64,000 bases of DNA, from NCBI GenBank assembly GCA_023374045.1, contig CM041776.1:282161999-282225998 (forward strand), in the 5' to 3' direction. How positions within the stretch are numbered: the stretch's first letter is position 1; the number at the start of each line of letters is the position of its first letter. The DNA comes from Limonium bicolor (lineage: Eukaryota; Streptophyta; Magnoliopsida; Caryophyllales; Plumbaginaceae). The notes beneath the pieces were generated by a model that searched no databases, was not told where the DNA came from, and saw nothing but the letters and a program-made list of their open reading frames with translations. Made by a program: the position numbers and the translations under genes. Positions 33,401 to 45,823 of this stretch are shown here, piece by piece.

Positions 33401-34753
33401 CGAAAGGCAATAATTAACAAAGCAGTTAATGTGAACACACATTGAACACCATGAATGATTAACGCTCAAGAGAGCTTATGACCCGATGAGTTATCTCATC
33501 CTTGGTCAACCAAGATACTTGGTGAATTGTATCACAAATGATGAAAATAATGTGAGGTAAGCCAACCTACACATGAAACCTAAACTAATAAAACATCCCC
33601 ACAATGGGAAGATAGTAGTAGTGCGGTATGCTACAACAACCGTCATACACACGAACATTGGAAACCCCAGGGTATTCATACCATAAGGGAATGGTGCCAA
33701 TGACAATGGCTATGAGTGAAGAGAAACTATCACAGTAACAGAAACAGTAAAAACGATGTTGTATAATGAGTAAGAATGCGGTGCGCAACAAGCGACCGAC
33801 AGGAGGAAGTAGCAGATGATGACACGGAGTATAAGTACGAGATGATACACGGAAATATTCCTTCCTATCACATAAGTGACTTACTGCCAAGCGTTTACGC
33901 CTCTGCACTCTGTATGACTGAGTGTTTTGGTATTGCACTTGTGCAGCTAATGATCTAATGGGATGGCTAGGGATATGGAGAATGTAAACCGTAGTAAACC
34001 TTTCTTTTCACCAATAAACATGGCACTAGCCAGTTAAGCAAGCTTAGCAACAAACCGTGCGGCCTAAGGCCAAAGAAGCACGAAGAGTGTACAATACACT
34101 AACAATCACAAAGTGTGAATTCCAATGGAATAAAGAGTGGAAAGAGACTTAAGAAAGTCACTAGGACCGACGCATAGAAATGCAAGGTCATACAAGTAAA
34201 GAACACTTGTACTGAACCAGAAGAACTGGTGTAATTCAGAAGCTATTGACAAAGAGGAAGTACTACAACTAAGTAGTGACTTAACCTCGCCCGACAATAA
34301 GTCGGAGGAGCTTAACGAATAATCGTAGAAGCACGAATAGCATGTGCAGAAGATTACCAGAGAGCTGGTTATAAACCTTAAACTCATTGAGTTCAAACAC
34401 AGTAAAAGAATACCGCATTGATGCATAGTACATTAAGGATAGCACGAAGGGTAAATAACCCGAGTTATCAGGGTCGCGCAGCAGAAGCTAGTGGGCCCCA
34501 GCTAGTAAGTATAGCAAAATGGCTATTAATGCCTTTAAGCCTGATAGGCTAGAACCGAATTAACGATGAGTTAAATAAACTCATATAGGAACTCTTGGTG
34601 CAAAGACTAAACCGTTGGTATGGTTAAGACCCTTTGACCAGAGCATATTCTATAGTATACCGTAGTGAAGCTAAACGCTTCAGTTTGCCCAAACTGATTA
34701 AACCAATGTTTAATAATAATAACATATGGTAGATTACGTGGGCGTAATCCCTT

Positions 34754-34769
34754 TTAAGGGGGGGTAGAG
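34754..34769 (+). other. Internal polypurine tract of E2
   Basis: TTTTAAGGGGGGGTAGAGC, matching the internal tract of E1 (10705-10717), but 1.44 kb before the 3' LTR. Confidence 0.5.
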
Positions 34770-35825
34770 CGAAAACCGCTTAATGTAAGTTTTATGAATA
34801 AAACACTTAAACCGTAATGTGCATAGCACAAATGAGAATCAAATTGATGATTGGTACTATGTTAAATAAACATAAGTACTCATTCATATTGTAATTATGG
34901 TAACTAGGCATTAAACATGCAAATACCATAGGAGGAATGTACCTACCTTGTAACACCAGCGTAAGAGTATTAGTAAAAGAAAAGTAATGAGTAGTGGACG
35001 GAGCTCCACAAGTATTGTAACCTTTGAAGAAGTAGTACAAAATGAATGAGGATAGTAGATGAATGAAGTTTATGAGTAGTGGAATCGTAAGTAAAATATG
35101 TGAAACAATTGAAGCCAACTAAATCTTATAAGTGTAGTATTCTGTAGTTAGAATATAGGATATGATGAGAGTAATGGATGGAAGTAGTGAAGGGTGAGGA
35201 AAGGAGCATTAGGATTGAACCATGGAGTAAAGCAATTGGGGAAATAGAGTGAGGATGATTGATGGACTGATTCCATCCTTTGGAGATGTATGAATGACTA
35301 GGAAGAGTAAAAAGATAAAACATGAAAATAATTGAATTAATGCTTGTTGAAACTGATGTGGGAAGTCGAACTTGATCCTGATCAGATCAAGGGAAACCGA
35401 ACACAAATTGGGGTGGAAAGATAGTTCAACACTGATGCTGATCACATCAGGGTCGAATGATTCTTGAAGCTCCCCTCAAGTGGTCACAAGAATCACACAT
35501 AGGATAGAAGTAATGAATATAAATTGGAACATGGAGTCGTATGTTTTAGAAATTTTAATTGGTAGTGGTGGAAGAATTTCTTTTAGTAGGGAGAACGAGG
35601 ATGTGTTAGAAGTGAATACCGAAGAAAATAGTAAGGTAGTATGTGGTATAATTCCAAGGGCAGCGGGACATAGAGGAGTCCCGTGTCTAGAGGACCTGAG
35701 TGCCTGCGGGATTGGAATGTGTATTGCATCGCTTTGGGGATAGCCTTGCATTGTATGTATGTATAAATTGGTAATGAGGAACAGGATGATCGGTAGTAAT
35801 GTGGATTGAGTGATTATGCATTAGT

Positions 35826-36064
35826 ATGTATGGTATGGTATGGTATGGTATGGTATGGTATGGTATGGTATGGTATGGTATATGGATGGTATGGTATGGT
35901 ATGGTATGGTATGGTATGGTATGGTATGGTATGGTATGGTAGGTAGGTTATGGTATGGTATGGTATGGTATGGTGGGTATGGTATGGTATGGTATGGTAT
36001 GGTATGGTATTGGTATGGTATGGTATGGTATGGTAGGTATGGTATGGTATGGTATGGTATGTAT
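35826..36064 (+). repeat. TATGG pentanucleotide microsatellite
   Basis: About 45 copies of TATGG, with a few interruptions (near 35880, 35940, 35975, 36010 and 36036), inside E2 shortly before its 3' polypurine tract. Confidence 0.97.
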
Positions 36065-36191
36065 AGTATGTAGGAACCGTGGGTAACGGATTTGGGATGG
36101 TAAGAGGAGAAGGTATGGCTTTGGTATTAGACACGTAAGAATGAGTAAACATTATAAACCCATAACCTCGAACAACTTTGAGGACAAAGTT

Positions 36192-36207
36192 CCTAAGGGG
36201 GGTAGAT
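36192..36207 (+). other. E2 3' polypurine tract
   Basis: CCTAAGGGGGGTAGAT directly before the 3' LTR, preceded by an inverted CTTTGAGGACAAAG phrase as in E1. Confidence 0.82.
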
Positions 36208-39200
36208 TGAAATACCCCGAACTTAAATATAGGGATTAAATTTATCTCATATGTATTTAAGGGCCTAATGGTACCCAATTAATACTAGTAAGGAAAAATA
36301 AATCCAAAAGAATAAAGAAACGCTTTAAAAGCGGAAAACGCTAAATAAGCGTTAAATAACCATAGGAGGTACGAGACCTCGGTTAGAGTATTACATGGAT
36401 TTGAAGGTTTAATAAGACCTAAATAATATATGGAACAAATCCCGAAGAAAACGGATCCTTAAAACGGATTAAAATCACTAACGAACCTTAAAGCGCGTTT
36501 TTCGAGGTAACCGAGAAAACGTGACTTTAAGCGGGTCAAATAGACTCGTAACAATTTTGTCAACTAAATAATCATTAATACATATTGGTGAGGCTTTAGA
36601 ACCAATAAAAATCAAGAAAACGAGAAATAGTAAAAACTGTCAAAAACGGGAAGTGGGGTAGAAACATAAATAACACAAACTTATGTGTCCAATATTGTAA
36701 ATAAAATTCTAAAACCCCCATGCTCTGTGTGTGTCCGATTTTACCTCCCCTCACACACAATCTCTATTCTCTTTTATTCACAAGAGACAAAAACATCAAA
36801 AAGCAAAAAGTAACATATTTACTCTCACACTCTCACATTTCTCTCTCTCCTATCCCATTCTCTATCTCTCACGTGGACCAGCACCCCCTCACTCTCTCTT
36901 TTCTCCTTTCTTCTTCCTCATGCGATTTCATGGTGATTTGAGAGAAACCACACAAAACTCAACTTCTCTCCTTTGTAACTCCCTCAAATCTCCTCCAAAA
37001 ATTACAAAACTTGTACCATTGGAATCCTCTCCTCAAGAGCTACATTCCTACCTTTTCAAAAATCGAAAACAACAACTTCCATCTCCATGGGTATGGAGCA
37101 TTTGGAGCTCCAAGACCACCATTGGAACCACCTCATTCTCCTTGTTCTATTGAGGTAAAAATCTTCTTGAAACTCCACCTTTTTCTAGCCTTTGTGGGCA
37201 AAACGAAAATTTGACTAAACCCTTGTTTGGTCCCTTGTGTTCTAGCCGATTTTGGCTTTGTTGGAGGAGAGGAAATATTGTTCTTGAGCTAACCCAAACA
37301 GCTCCTACACCCTTGGAAGGTAAAATAAATTCTAAACCCTAAAAATATTAGAACATACATAATGGTTAGGGTTAAATTGTGTATTAAAATGGTGTATTGA
37401 AAAGTGTATGTATATGGGTTGTAGTGTAAGATTGTTGAAGTAGCTAAAGCCGGTGGGAAGAGGAAGGAGGAAGAGAGGAGAAGCTTGAGAAGTAACAAGG
37501 TAAAATATACTTGTCCTTGTGTAGTTTTGTATGTGTGTGTGTATAACAGATTTTAGAAGTATAAATGGTATTGTAAAATGGTAGTGTGTAGTAGAGTAAT
37601 GTATAAGAGGATGTAAGTGTTTTAAACCCTTGGAGACAACGTTAAAAACTGTTACAACTAGTTTGGGAATGAATGTTTGAGTGCAGGAATTTTTAGTAGT
37701 GTTTTAGTATTGGTAAATGTGTATGGGAGCTTGTATATTGATGTTGTGTATAAACAGGTGAGATGATGTTAATGTGTGAGAGAAACCATGTGGAGAATGT
37801 TAATAATATAGGGGAGACTATGTCAAATTTTATCTAGGAATTTGAGGACTTAAGTGTTCAAGATGAGAAAACAACCTAGGTAGTGACTAGGTGTATGTGG
37901 AGAGTATAATGGGAGCGTTTAGTAGCTTGTAACAGATTTGGGTATGATTTGTTAATGGGATGTAATTAGGAAGTGAATGGATGTATTTTGGATACTAGGA
38001 GTAGCATTGGTTGAGGAAGTAATGGAGGTTAGAAGTTGAGTACAAAATCTGTAGCAAGATGCATAAAAATGCATTGGAGAGGTTAGGAAAAATTAGTGTG
38101 TAAGAATTGGTAAAAAGAGTGTTGGACTTGGTATAGATATATAGTTGCTTGGAATGAATTGGAATGGTAAGATGGCATTAGGAGAGGGAGCTAGGCAGGA
38201 AAGGAAATAGAACCCAAAATCTGTAGCCCAACCACTTGGAGAAACTATTGTAAGTGTTGGAAAGAAGTGAGGGAAAATTGTGTAAGTGGATTGATGGATT
38301 TAGTAAAGCATTTGGTGGGTGAACTAAGGCAATTTGAAGGGCGAGGTTAGTGTTTAAAACATGTGAGATTACATGTAGAAGATTGGAGAGACAATGGGTA
38401 AAGTTGGACTGAAACAGAAGTAAAAATGCAAATACTGGGCCCGACCGGACTTGCAAGTTCGTTCGAGCCCCGATTTACAAAGACGGGAAAGCTTCTGGAA
38501 TCGACCGACTGCGACCGGACTTGCAAGTTCGGTCGGACCAGAAATTCTCCCGTCTGGAACCTACTAATCGACCGGACTTGCGACCGGACATGCAAGTTCG
38601 GTCGGCCAGAAAAATTTCTGTCGAGTAAGCTACTGGAATGGACCGACCTTGCGACCTTACTACTTGCAAGGTCGGATCGGGCTAAATTTTCCGCTACGTA
38701 ACTTACTGGAATGGACCGACCTTGGGACCAGACTTGCCAAGTCGGTCGGCCCTGAATTTTCACCCCGATGTAACTACTGACTCGACACGACTTGCAGTCG
38801 GTCGCAAGTTCGGTCGGGTCAAAACTTACAAAAAAAAAACTATAAGACTATGGTTAGTATATGTAGTATGTATTATAAACCCACCTATACATACGTGCAT
38901 ACATAGGTAAGTAAACCATCGCTAATTAATTAAAAGTAAGTGAATAAATGTAAGTATAAGAATGTGAAGACCTAGTGTATGAGTTAGGACGCGTAAGGGT
39001 AACCGAAGTAAGTTAATGATGTTTAGATTAATTATTCGGTTGTATGTATAACATAGGATTTGAATTGTGTACCACCGAGACGTGTATCAGTACAACGTGA
39101 AAGGTATGATTTCTTCATGCCCTGTATCCTAATTGGTTACCCCCGATGGTGTGCTTATTTACCACCCTAATAAGATAATGCATGAATCGACTATATTGCA

Positions 39201-40388
39201 CTTACCTGTTCTTGACTTATGTTGTGCTTGATATTTATTGTCTTGAGCACTAGTTTGTATAATTCATGAAATGTATGAATGATGATGAATGTATTCGATC
39301 CTAGTATTGTACTTGTGTAATGTATTGTACCTCGTATGTATATGTATAGTGCATTGTATTATTGTGGCATGGATGTTGACTTGTGCTAATTCCTAACTAT
39401 CTACTCCCTACTTAAGTAATTGGAATGAGTACAGTCCGATATAGCTTCGGCCACGCGTGAGGATGCGGAGTCACAAGAGGTTGGCTGTAATTCCTGACTC
39501 TAAACTGGTCCGCGGCCCAAATCCTTAAATGGGTAGCATCCCGGATTGGTGAGTCAAGTAAATCCCGGAGGTGGGACGGTGTAGTCCCCAGGGCCGGAGG
39601 TCCCGACGACTTCTTGAGTTAAGAGTAAGTAAGTATGGATCTGTAATAAGTAGTGTATAGTATGTATGTGTACGAAGTAATGAGTAAAAGAGATAATCTC
39701 CACCCGATTAACCCGTGTGGACCAATGAAGCTAACTAGAATTGTATTTGTGTATGTAATGATATGTGTATTTCGGAAGAGGTAAGTATGTATTGGTTGGT
39801 TATATTGTATTCCTTGTATGAACTGAATTGTATGTATGTATGTGGTGTATATTAGGGTAACTGTGTGTAAGAGCATGTATGCATGTATGCTTGTATGAAA
39901 TGAACCGCATGTATTCGACCAGTGGTCGGCGTACCCTCACTAGTACGCGGGTATGCGGTTATCATGCTCGGCGAAAGTGACCCCTTCGGGGGACATTTTT
40001 TTGTGTGCAGTACCCGAAACGAATACGGTCAAGGAAGAGACCGGAAGCACACCCTGGTATTGGAAGTAAGTAGCGTGTGAGGAACGGGTAGTAAGTAGTC
40101 TCTTAGTGAGTATGTATGAACTTTGAAGAGATAGTACATTGTATAAGGATCCTAGTAACTCGGTATGTAGATTATATTGTATTGTACTTGGAGTACTGTA
40201 TTGAATGGAGATTGGTACATCTGGTAATGGAGAATGCATTGTAGATTTGTAGTACTCGGGATTCCGGTCCATCAGATGCTGTATGTAGAATCAGTAGCCT
40301 TGTTAGTCACGTGGGTGACTAACGGCATTGTATCACCCATTGTATGTAAATATATATCCGCTGCGTGTATCTGATATGTAAGGAGGTT
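36208..40388 (+). repeat. E2 3' LTR, last 35 bp missing
   Basis: Follows the 5' LTR to GTAAGGAGGTT, then changes to unrelated DNA at 40389. Many more one-base losses than in the 5' copy, especially 38400-39900, so this stretch may be poorly assembled. Repeat block at 38430-38820. Confidence 0.9.
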
Positions 40389-40892
40389 CGGACGAAAATT
40401 TTTTACCTCTAAAATCTTCGTTTGAGCTCCGATTTGATCCCTGTTTCGCCTACGCGTTCGTCTCTTCGTGTACTTGCTCCTAGCTTGGTTTCCTCATGTT
40501 TAACCAATAAATTTGTGAGATAATCAATAAAACATACTAGAGGAAAAACTAACCAAAGTGGAGAAATGAGCAGAAAAAGTGCTAATATAATATATGAAAT
40601 ACACCTATAAACATGCTCATTTGGACACTTATCAGAAACAAACCCAGACCAAAGTAGCGCATGACTCACTGGGAAATTTTGAGTGTGGCCCGGGTTTGTG
40701 TCCGGGATTTAAACCTAGACCAAGGCAATGTCCGTGTTTATGTCCAGTTAAATGAACTGGATGTCTCACAAATAGCACTCATCCGCACAATCTCTCCCCA
40801 GACTTTTTTCTCACCTGTGTCTGGTCTGGGTCTTTCCCCGGACCATGTGGAAACTACCGCAGATCTGCATGATTAAAAGAAAAAAGAGAAGA

Positions 40893-40924
<32 letters not shown>

Positions 40925-41915
40925 AGAAAGAGGAGAGAGAGAGAGAAAGAGATAGAGAGAGAGGACTCTCAAGAAGCTCCAGACGATGAACCAGAAGAGA
41001 AAAGAAGGGAACAAAGAGAAGAGGGAGAGGAAAAAGAAGGATAAAGGAAGACTCCACCCCCATTGAAGCTCCCCACCTTGTTCATGGCCATTTATCTCTG
41101 TTATATCTTATCTATCTCTACTACGCTTGAATAGTTTCCTTTTAGCTAGGGATTGGGATTTGCCCCAAATCCTCTAAACTCCATTGTTAAATCTTGGATT
41201 GATGTTTGCTTTTTTTAGTCCTTGTTCTTAGTTGAAGATGATTATTGAGTGATTATGGCCTTTAAGCTTGTTTTTTTGTTAATTTAGGGATTGCTTAGGG
41301 TTTTCTCTAATTAATTGTCATTATGTTAAATTGGTTGGTTTGATATCACCGAATAGTTTAGCACTAGTGTGGATTTCTATGGACACGTTCTAAAAATAGA
41401 AAACTATACTGTTGGGTTTAAATCAATGTTAGCCAATTTTCACTGATTTTGAGATGAGGTTCCCATTGCAACCTAAGGTATGTGCTTAATGCTTCTGATT
41501 GAAATGGAGATCGATTAGCCGTATGTTTCCTTCTAAATTGGTTAGAATTAATTGACCATGATTTGGCTATTACTTAAACTCCCGTTGGTTTAGCTATTGA
41601 TTGAGATTCGACAACTAGTAGTAAAGAGTTACAAGTGCAATTTTCATCCCGAGTTACACATATCCTAGAAGTTATTCATTTAGTTTTATTGTTTTCTTTT
41701 ATTTCTTCAATCACAACCAAAATCCAAAAACCCCGAAATTTACTTTTATGCACTTTTTTTATATTCTTGCAACAAAAACTAAACTTATAATTGATTATAT
41801 AGTTACGAAGTCCCTGAGGATACGACCTTGTTGAGCACAACGACTGAGATCACTACCCATAGTTAGCAAGATAGTTTCACTACTATTTTGCCTAGCAGTA
41901 AGCATTTCCTATAAA
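40389..41915 (+). other. Non-coding region with Athila-like LTR sequence
   Basis: No gene seen. The segment at 40389-40470 resembles part of the E3 LTR (CGTTTGAGCTCCG...TCGTGTACTT). The end (41805-41900) contains TCCCTGAGGATACGACC, a phrase I associate with the ends of Athila/Tat-type LTRs, so an old LTR fragment is possible. Confidence 0.35.
40893..40963 (+). repeat. GA-rich microsatellite
   Basis: Pure (GA)n around 40899-40923, then interrupted GA/GAAA runs. The short ORFs on the minus strand here are by-products. Confidence 0.9.
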
Positions 41916-42179
41916 CAAAAGGGTGTTGCTTCTCTTTTGAAGTTCATCTTGGCTCCACCGAGTGAAAGCAATATGATTCTCAACTTGAGCTTAAGATTAA
42001 TCATCAGGTTGCAATAGCGAGCGCTCTTAGACTTGGAACAGTGAAATCTCTTGAAAGTTTTCTAACTCCTCATTGAGATCCTTGATGTGGTTAAGAAACT
42101 GAATTTTCTAAAAGAAAAGAAGCAAAAAAAAAAAAGACAACTTCAACAAAGAAACTGTCATGCTCATTGAGAAAGGAGG

Positions 42180-43350
42180 AAAACAAAAAAGTACCTGGGC
42201 GAGGGTTTCTCATAAAATTTTTCCTTCTCTAAAAGTTTGAGTTGGAGCGCTGCATTTTCAGATGTAAAGTTGCCAATGAAGCTTCTGAACCGGCAAGTTT
42301 TTTAGACCACCCTCCTTCTCCAGACCAAAGGCAACCTTTGCCTACTCCAATAAGGACTCTAAGTCGAAAAGTTTTCTTGACCATCATTCCTTTTCTTTGT
42401 CAAAACTGTTGCTCAACTATTTTGATGAAAGGACCTCCGCCTCCAGCGATTGTATACGAAGCTTCAAGACAAGATTGTCATCTCTCAACTCTTTTATTTG
42501 AGCTCATATTCATTACATTGTTTGGTTTTGGACTCCCGGTCATTAGGAAGCTCCTTGTTTAGAACAGAAGTACACTCCTTCGCCATGGAGTCAATCTCTT
42601 GTAAAGTATTGTCAATGAAGCATTGAGAAGCTCGTGCTTTTCGAAGTTCTTCTCCTGCCTTATCATCTGGCTTTTCTCAACCCGGAGTTTAACAAAACAC
42701 TCTTCGAGTGCACATCAACACTTTGGGCTATAGCAAGAGTGTGAAAACAAAGCCAAAGAAAAAGAAAGGATATATAAGTAATAAAAATAAGGAAAGGGAA
42801 GGAAGGAAGCAATACAAGGAACAAAAAGCACGAACCCGAGAGAGTCCTTGTCGTATGAGGTCTAGGGCTTGGTCACGGGGGATGGAGTGTCGCATTATAG
42901 CATTAACAGCACCCTCCCTAATACGAAGCTTCTCCTTTGGTGACGTGATAGTCCAATGTGGGGCAAAGATACCATCCGATGTACCTGATAAGGTGGTCGC
43001 CTCTTTCAAAAGTTTGGAGTAGGAAAGCGTTTCAATGTTTAAAACTCCGCATATGTTGGCCCCGGTGGTAAAACTAGCCGTCTTTTGAAGATGGACCACA
43101 TGTAGCATGGTGGACCTCGGGGAGGAGAATATGGAGAAGCATGGGTATCTTCTCGCATTTTGCTTCAAAGATCCGGGTCTTCCGGACTGGTGCGATAGGC
43201 AATAGGGGATCCACCCTCTGGGGAGGAACTGACATCATAGATATCTAATGGCTTCACTTTTTTAGCCATGTGTTTCACCCTCTTTGGCTTTGGACCGGTG
43301 GCTAGCTCATACAGGATGTCTTTTCCCTTTTCCCTGGGCATGATTGATGG
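42180..43350 (-). pseudogene. Decayed minus-strand gene with basic and coiled-coil parts
   Basis: Reading leftward from about 43342, a frame opens with a Lys-rich, nuclear-localisation-like stretch (GPKPKRVKHMAKKVK) and an acidic Ser/Pro part. After a shift near 43185 it continues with GANICGVLNIETLSYSKLL (43060-43010) to about 42850. Further left, a Glu/Lys/Leu-rich coiled-coil-like piece (42680-42480) has stops. The layout resembles transposon-derived plant genes that combine a mobile-type domain with a coiled coil, but I do not recognise the family with confidence. The hAT element to the right splits the same low-complexity host DNA. Confidence 0.35.
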
Positions 43351-43973
43351 CCCCCTTTTTAAAGGTACGCTTTCATGAATAACAACACCTTAAGGTTGTC
43401 ATTGAGAATGGTCCTTTCAACAGGATTACTCAACATGGGGGCCTAAAAAACAAAGTATACATCAAAAGGGCTAAGGAAAAAGCAAGTAAATTCAAAGGCA
43501 CAAAAGAAGGGAAAGGCATCTATGGGTAAAGATCAGAAACAAAGTTCCCTTACTCTTCTAAATAGTATCTGGAACTTTATCTAAGGAAAATAATCCATCA
43601 GATCAGGAAAAAAGATGAAATTGGGGTCAAACTGCTAGATCTTCTACCTGGAAGGGACTAATACTAAGCTTCGCCCCTAGAGTAAGAGGAAGAAAAACTC
43701 GATGCCCCGACTGGCACAACATGCCATTTACCTGGATCAGAAGAAGTCTCTCTCGATTTGGGGGTAATTGGCACCTTATTTTTTACAAGCTTTCGTCTCT
43801 TGGGGGAGTTACCTTATGTTTTTCCTTGTCCTTTTTTAGAAACAAAGGATCTAGAAGCACCGATACCCGCGGGGTAAGTGCTAACTGACCTCTTGGCTGC
43901 CTCATCAAAAGCACGAACAGGGGCATAATAGTCCACCCGGACGTCCCCCCCTTGAATGTGACAAAATTCCACT
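43351..43973. other. No gene recognised
   Basis: Intergenic or decayed intronic DNA upstream of the minus-strand relic. Minus-strand ORFs at 43783-44067 run into the hAT end and are not supported. Confidence 0.4.
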
Positions 43974-45278
43974 GGTAAAAGTAGACCTGGCAATTTGGGT
44001 CGCTGGGTCGGGTTGATATCAACCCTAACCCAACCCATTTAAATATCATCAACCCAACCCAACCCAAAAATGGATGGGTCAGAAAATCATGACCCTAACC
44101 CAACCCGTTTAAAATCCTTTAACCCTAACCCAACCCACCCAACCCATTTTTTAAGCATACAATAATTTAGATGGATTAGGAGTAGAAATTAATTAAAAAA
44201 TCTAATTAGGATGATACAAAAGGAAGAGAAGTAATCTTGCTTGATCGACTAAACTTTAAACAAATTTCATGTTATGCAAAGAATGTAAAAGTACTGCACC
44301 AATTTCCCATGAATAGAATAACACGTACTTTTTCCATAATTTATATTTATCAATCGGAGCCTAAAGCTCTACCACTGTTGGGGAGGAATCCTATCTAGAT
44401 ATGCACATGATCCTATTGCGCTTAATAAAAAGGGGGATGAAAATGAAAATCTTCATTATGCATTAGAGAATATACTAAAGACAAATCTTCTAAAGTTAGA
44501 AATAATTTAGAAACTGAGAGCTCAAAGCCTCAAACTATGACTGATAGTTTTAAAATATTACACTTGTTAAAATGAATGGTCATGCATGAGAAAAGTACAA
44601 TCACAATAACTTAATCGTTACCAACAATTAAGGAATTTTTTATGCAACACACTATCTGTATTGTTGGCTTCAAAATTCACTAAGAGGTCTAAATCAAGAT
44701 CCTACTTACAAAAATACATATCACCTACTATTGTTCACCCTTCTAGATAATCTAAATGTACATATGTTCTCAAGAACAACTAGGGTAGTGAGAATTAGAA
44801 AAACAACCTTGGGCAGAGATGAAGAGAGACATAGACATGAACAACGCATAGAGATGAAAAATGGATGTGAGTATACAAGACAAGAGCATTTGGGTTTTCA
44901 ACATTATGTTAAGGTGGGCCCTTTGTTTGATATGCAGTAGGTTAGGCCATTTGTTTAGTTAAGATTATGTGATATTATTAAAGATGGAATAGTCCAACTA
45001 CACATGGGCTTAAGGCTAAGATATAGCTTGATCTGAAAATAATATATATATAATTATGAATTAATATTTTTATTTTTCATTATTAATAAATATATTTTCG
45101 GGTTTCGGGTTGGGTCATGGGTTAAGATCTCTACCCAACCCAACCCACAAAATTAGCTTATTACCCTAACCCAACCCAAAAAATAGATGGGTCAATAATC
45201 AAGACCCTAACCCGCAAAAATATGGGTTGGGTTCGGGTTGGGTTTCGGGTTGGGTCAAATTCCAGGTCTAGGTAAAAG
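43974..45278. mobile_element. hAT-type non-autonomous transposon with 8-bp target duplication
   Basis: The 1289-bp element (43982-45270) has terminal inverted repeats TAGACCTGG(C)AATTT and is flanked by GGTAAAAG on both sides (43974-43981 and 45271-45278). An 8-bp duplication and TAG-type ends are hallmarks of hAT elements. About 150-190 bp at each end is packed with AACCC/GGGTT repeats in opposite orientation. The interior is AT-rich and holds no transposase, so it needs one in trans. Confidence 0.9.
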
Positions 45279-45779
45279 GGCCCCTTCGACCCCTATAATA
45301 GAAAATTCTGCCAAAAGGAAGGGCTAAAAAATAAGGCAAAATCAAGATAAAAGAAGGAAAGCTAAAGATTGCTTAGTTTAAAAGATGTATTAAATATGAA
45401 AGTATGGCACATGAAAGAGCCAATGTAGCGAATCTATATATAGGGCACATAATAAAGGTATCGTGATTCTTAGCAAATCCCCCCTCTCGAAACTTTTGAA
45501 AATTTATTAAATACTTCAATAAATTTAAAAAAAAGTACAAAATGACATAATGTTTTTAAAAAAGATAGTGTCAAAAACTTTTTAATCCGCCAAATAAAAC
45601 TCCTAGATCCGTCACTGTCTGATATAAACTGTGAATCAAAGTGACTTATACACAACACTGATAAGTGATCTCTCAAATTTTTACCGAAGAACAAGGAGCT
45701 AAAGGGGTTAAAAAATAACATCTAACACTACTGTAGTAAAAGAAATATCATAACAAATAAAATATATTATTTTAATAGT
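45279..45779. other. No gene recognised
   Basis: AT-rich DNA between the hAT and LINE insertions; the minus-strand ORF at 45470-45721 has no recognisable domain. Confidence 0.4.
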
Positions 45780-45823
45780 ATGACTCATAGGTAAGTATTT
45801 TTTTAAAAAAAGCAGATATGTCA

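Larger units (their letters stand above)
30404..36207 (+). mobile_element. E2 interior, no protein-coding gene
   Basis: 5.8 kb in which no frame shows Gag, protease, RT, RNase H or integrase motifs. The longest ORFs are under 160 codons and unrecognised; the one at 35814-36278 on the minus strand is a by-product of the TATGG repeat. The strand is A-rich and purine-rich throughout the first 3 kb. Confidence 0.75.
26102..40388 (+). mobile_element. E2: LARD-like non-autonomous element with 4.3 kb LTRs
   Basis: LTRs begin TGAAATACCCCGAACTT. There is a PBS (one change from the usual), a 5.8 kb interior with no retroelement protein, and a polypurine tract before the 3' LTR. The LTR ends, PBS region, polypurine tracts and LTR hairpins match those of E1, so E2 looks like a relative that lost gag-pol and depends on E1-like enzymes. 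Inserted into the E3 3' LTR. The 3' LTR lacks its last roughly 35 bp and no right target duplication is visible. Confidence 0.87.

Noticed and set aside
35814..36278. 154-codon minus-strand ORF and plus-strand ORF of MVWYG repeats
   Set aside because: Translation of the TATGG microsatellite, not a gene.
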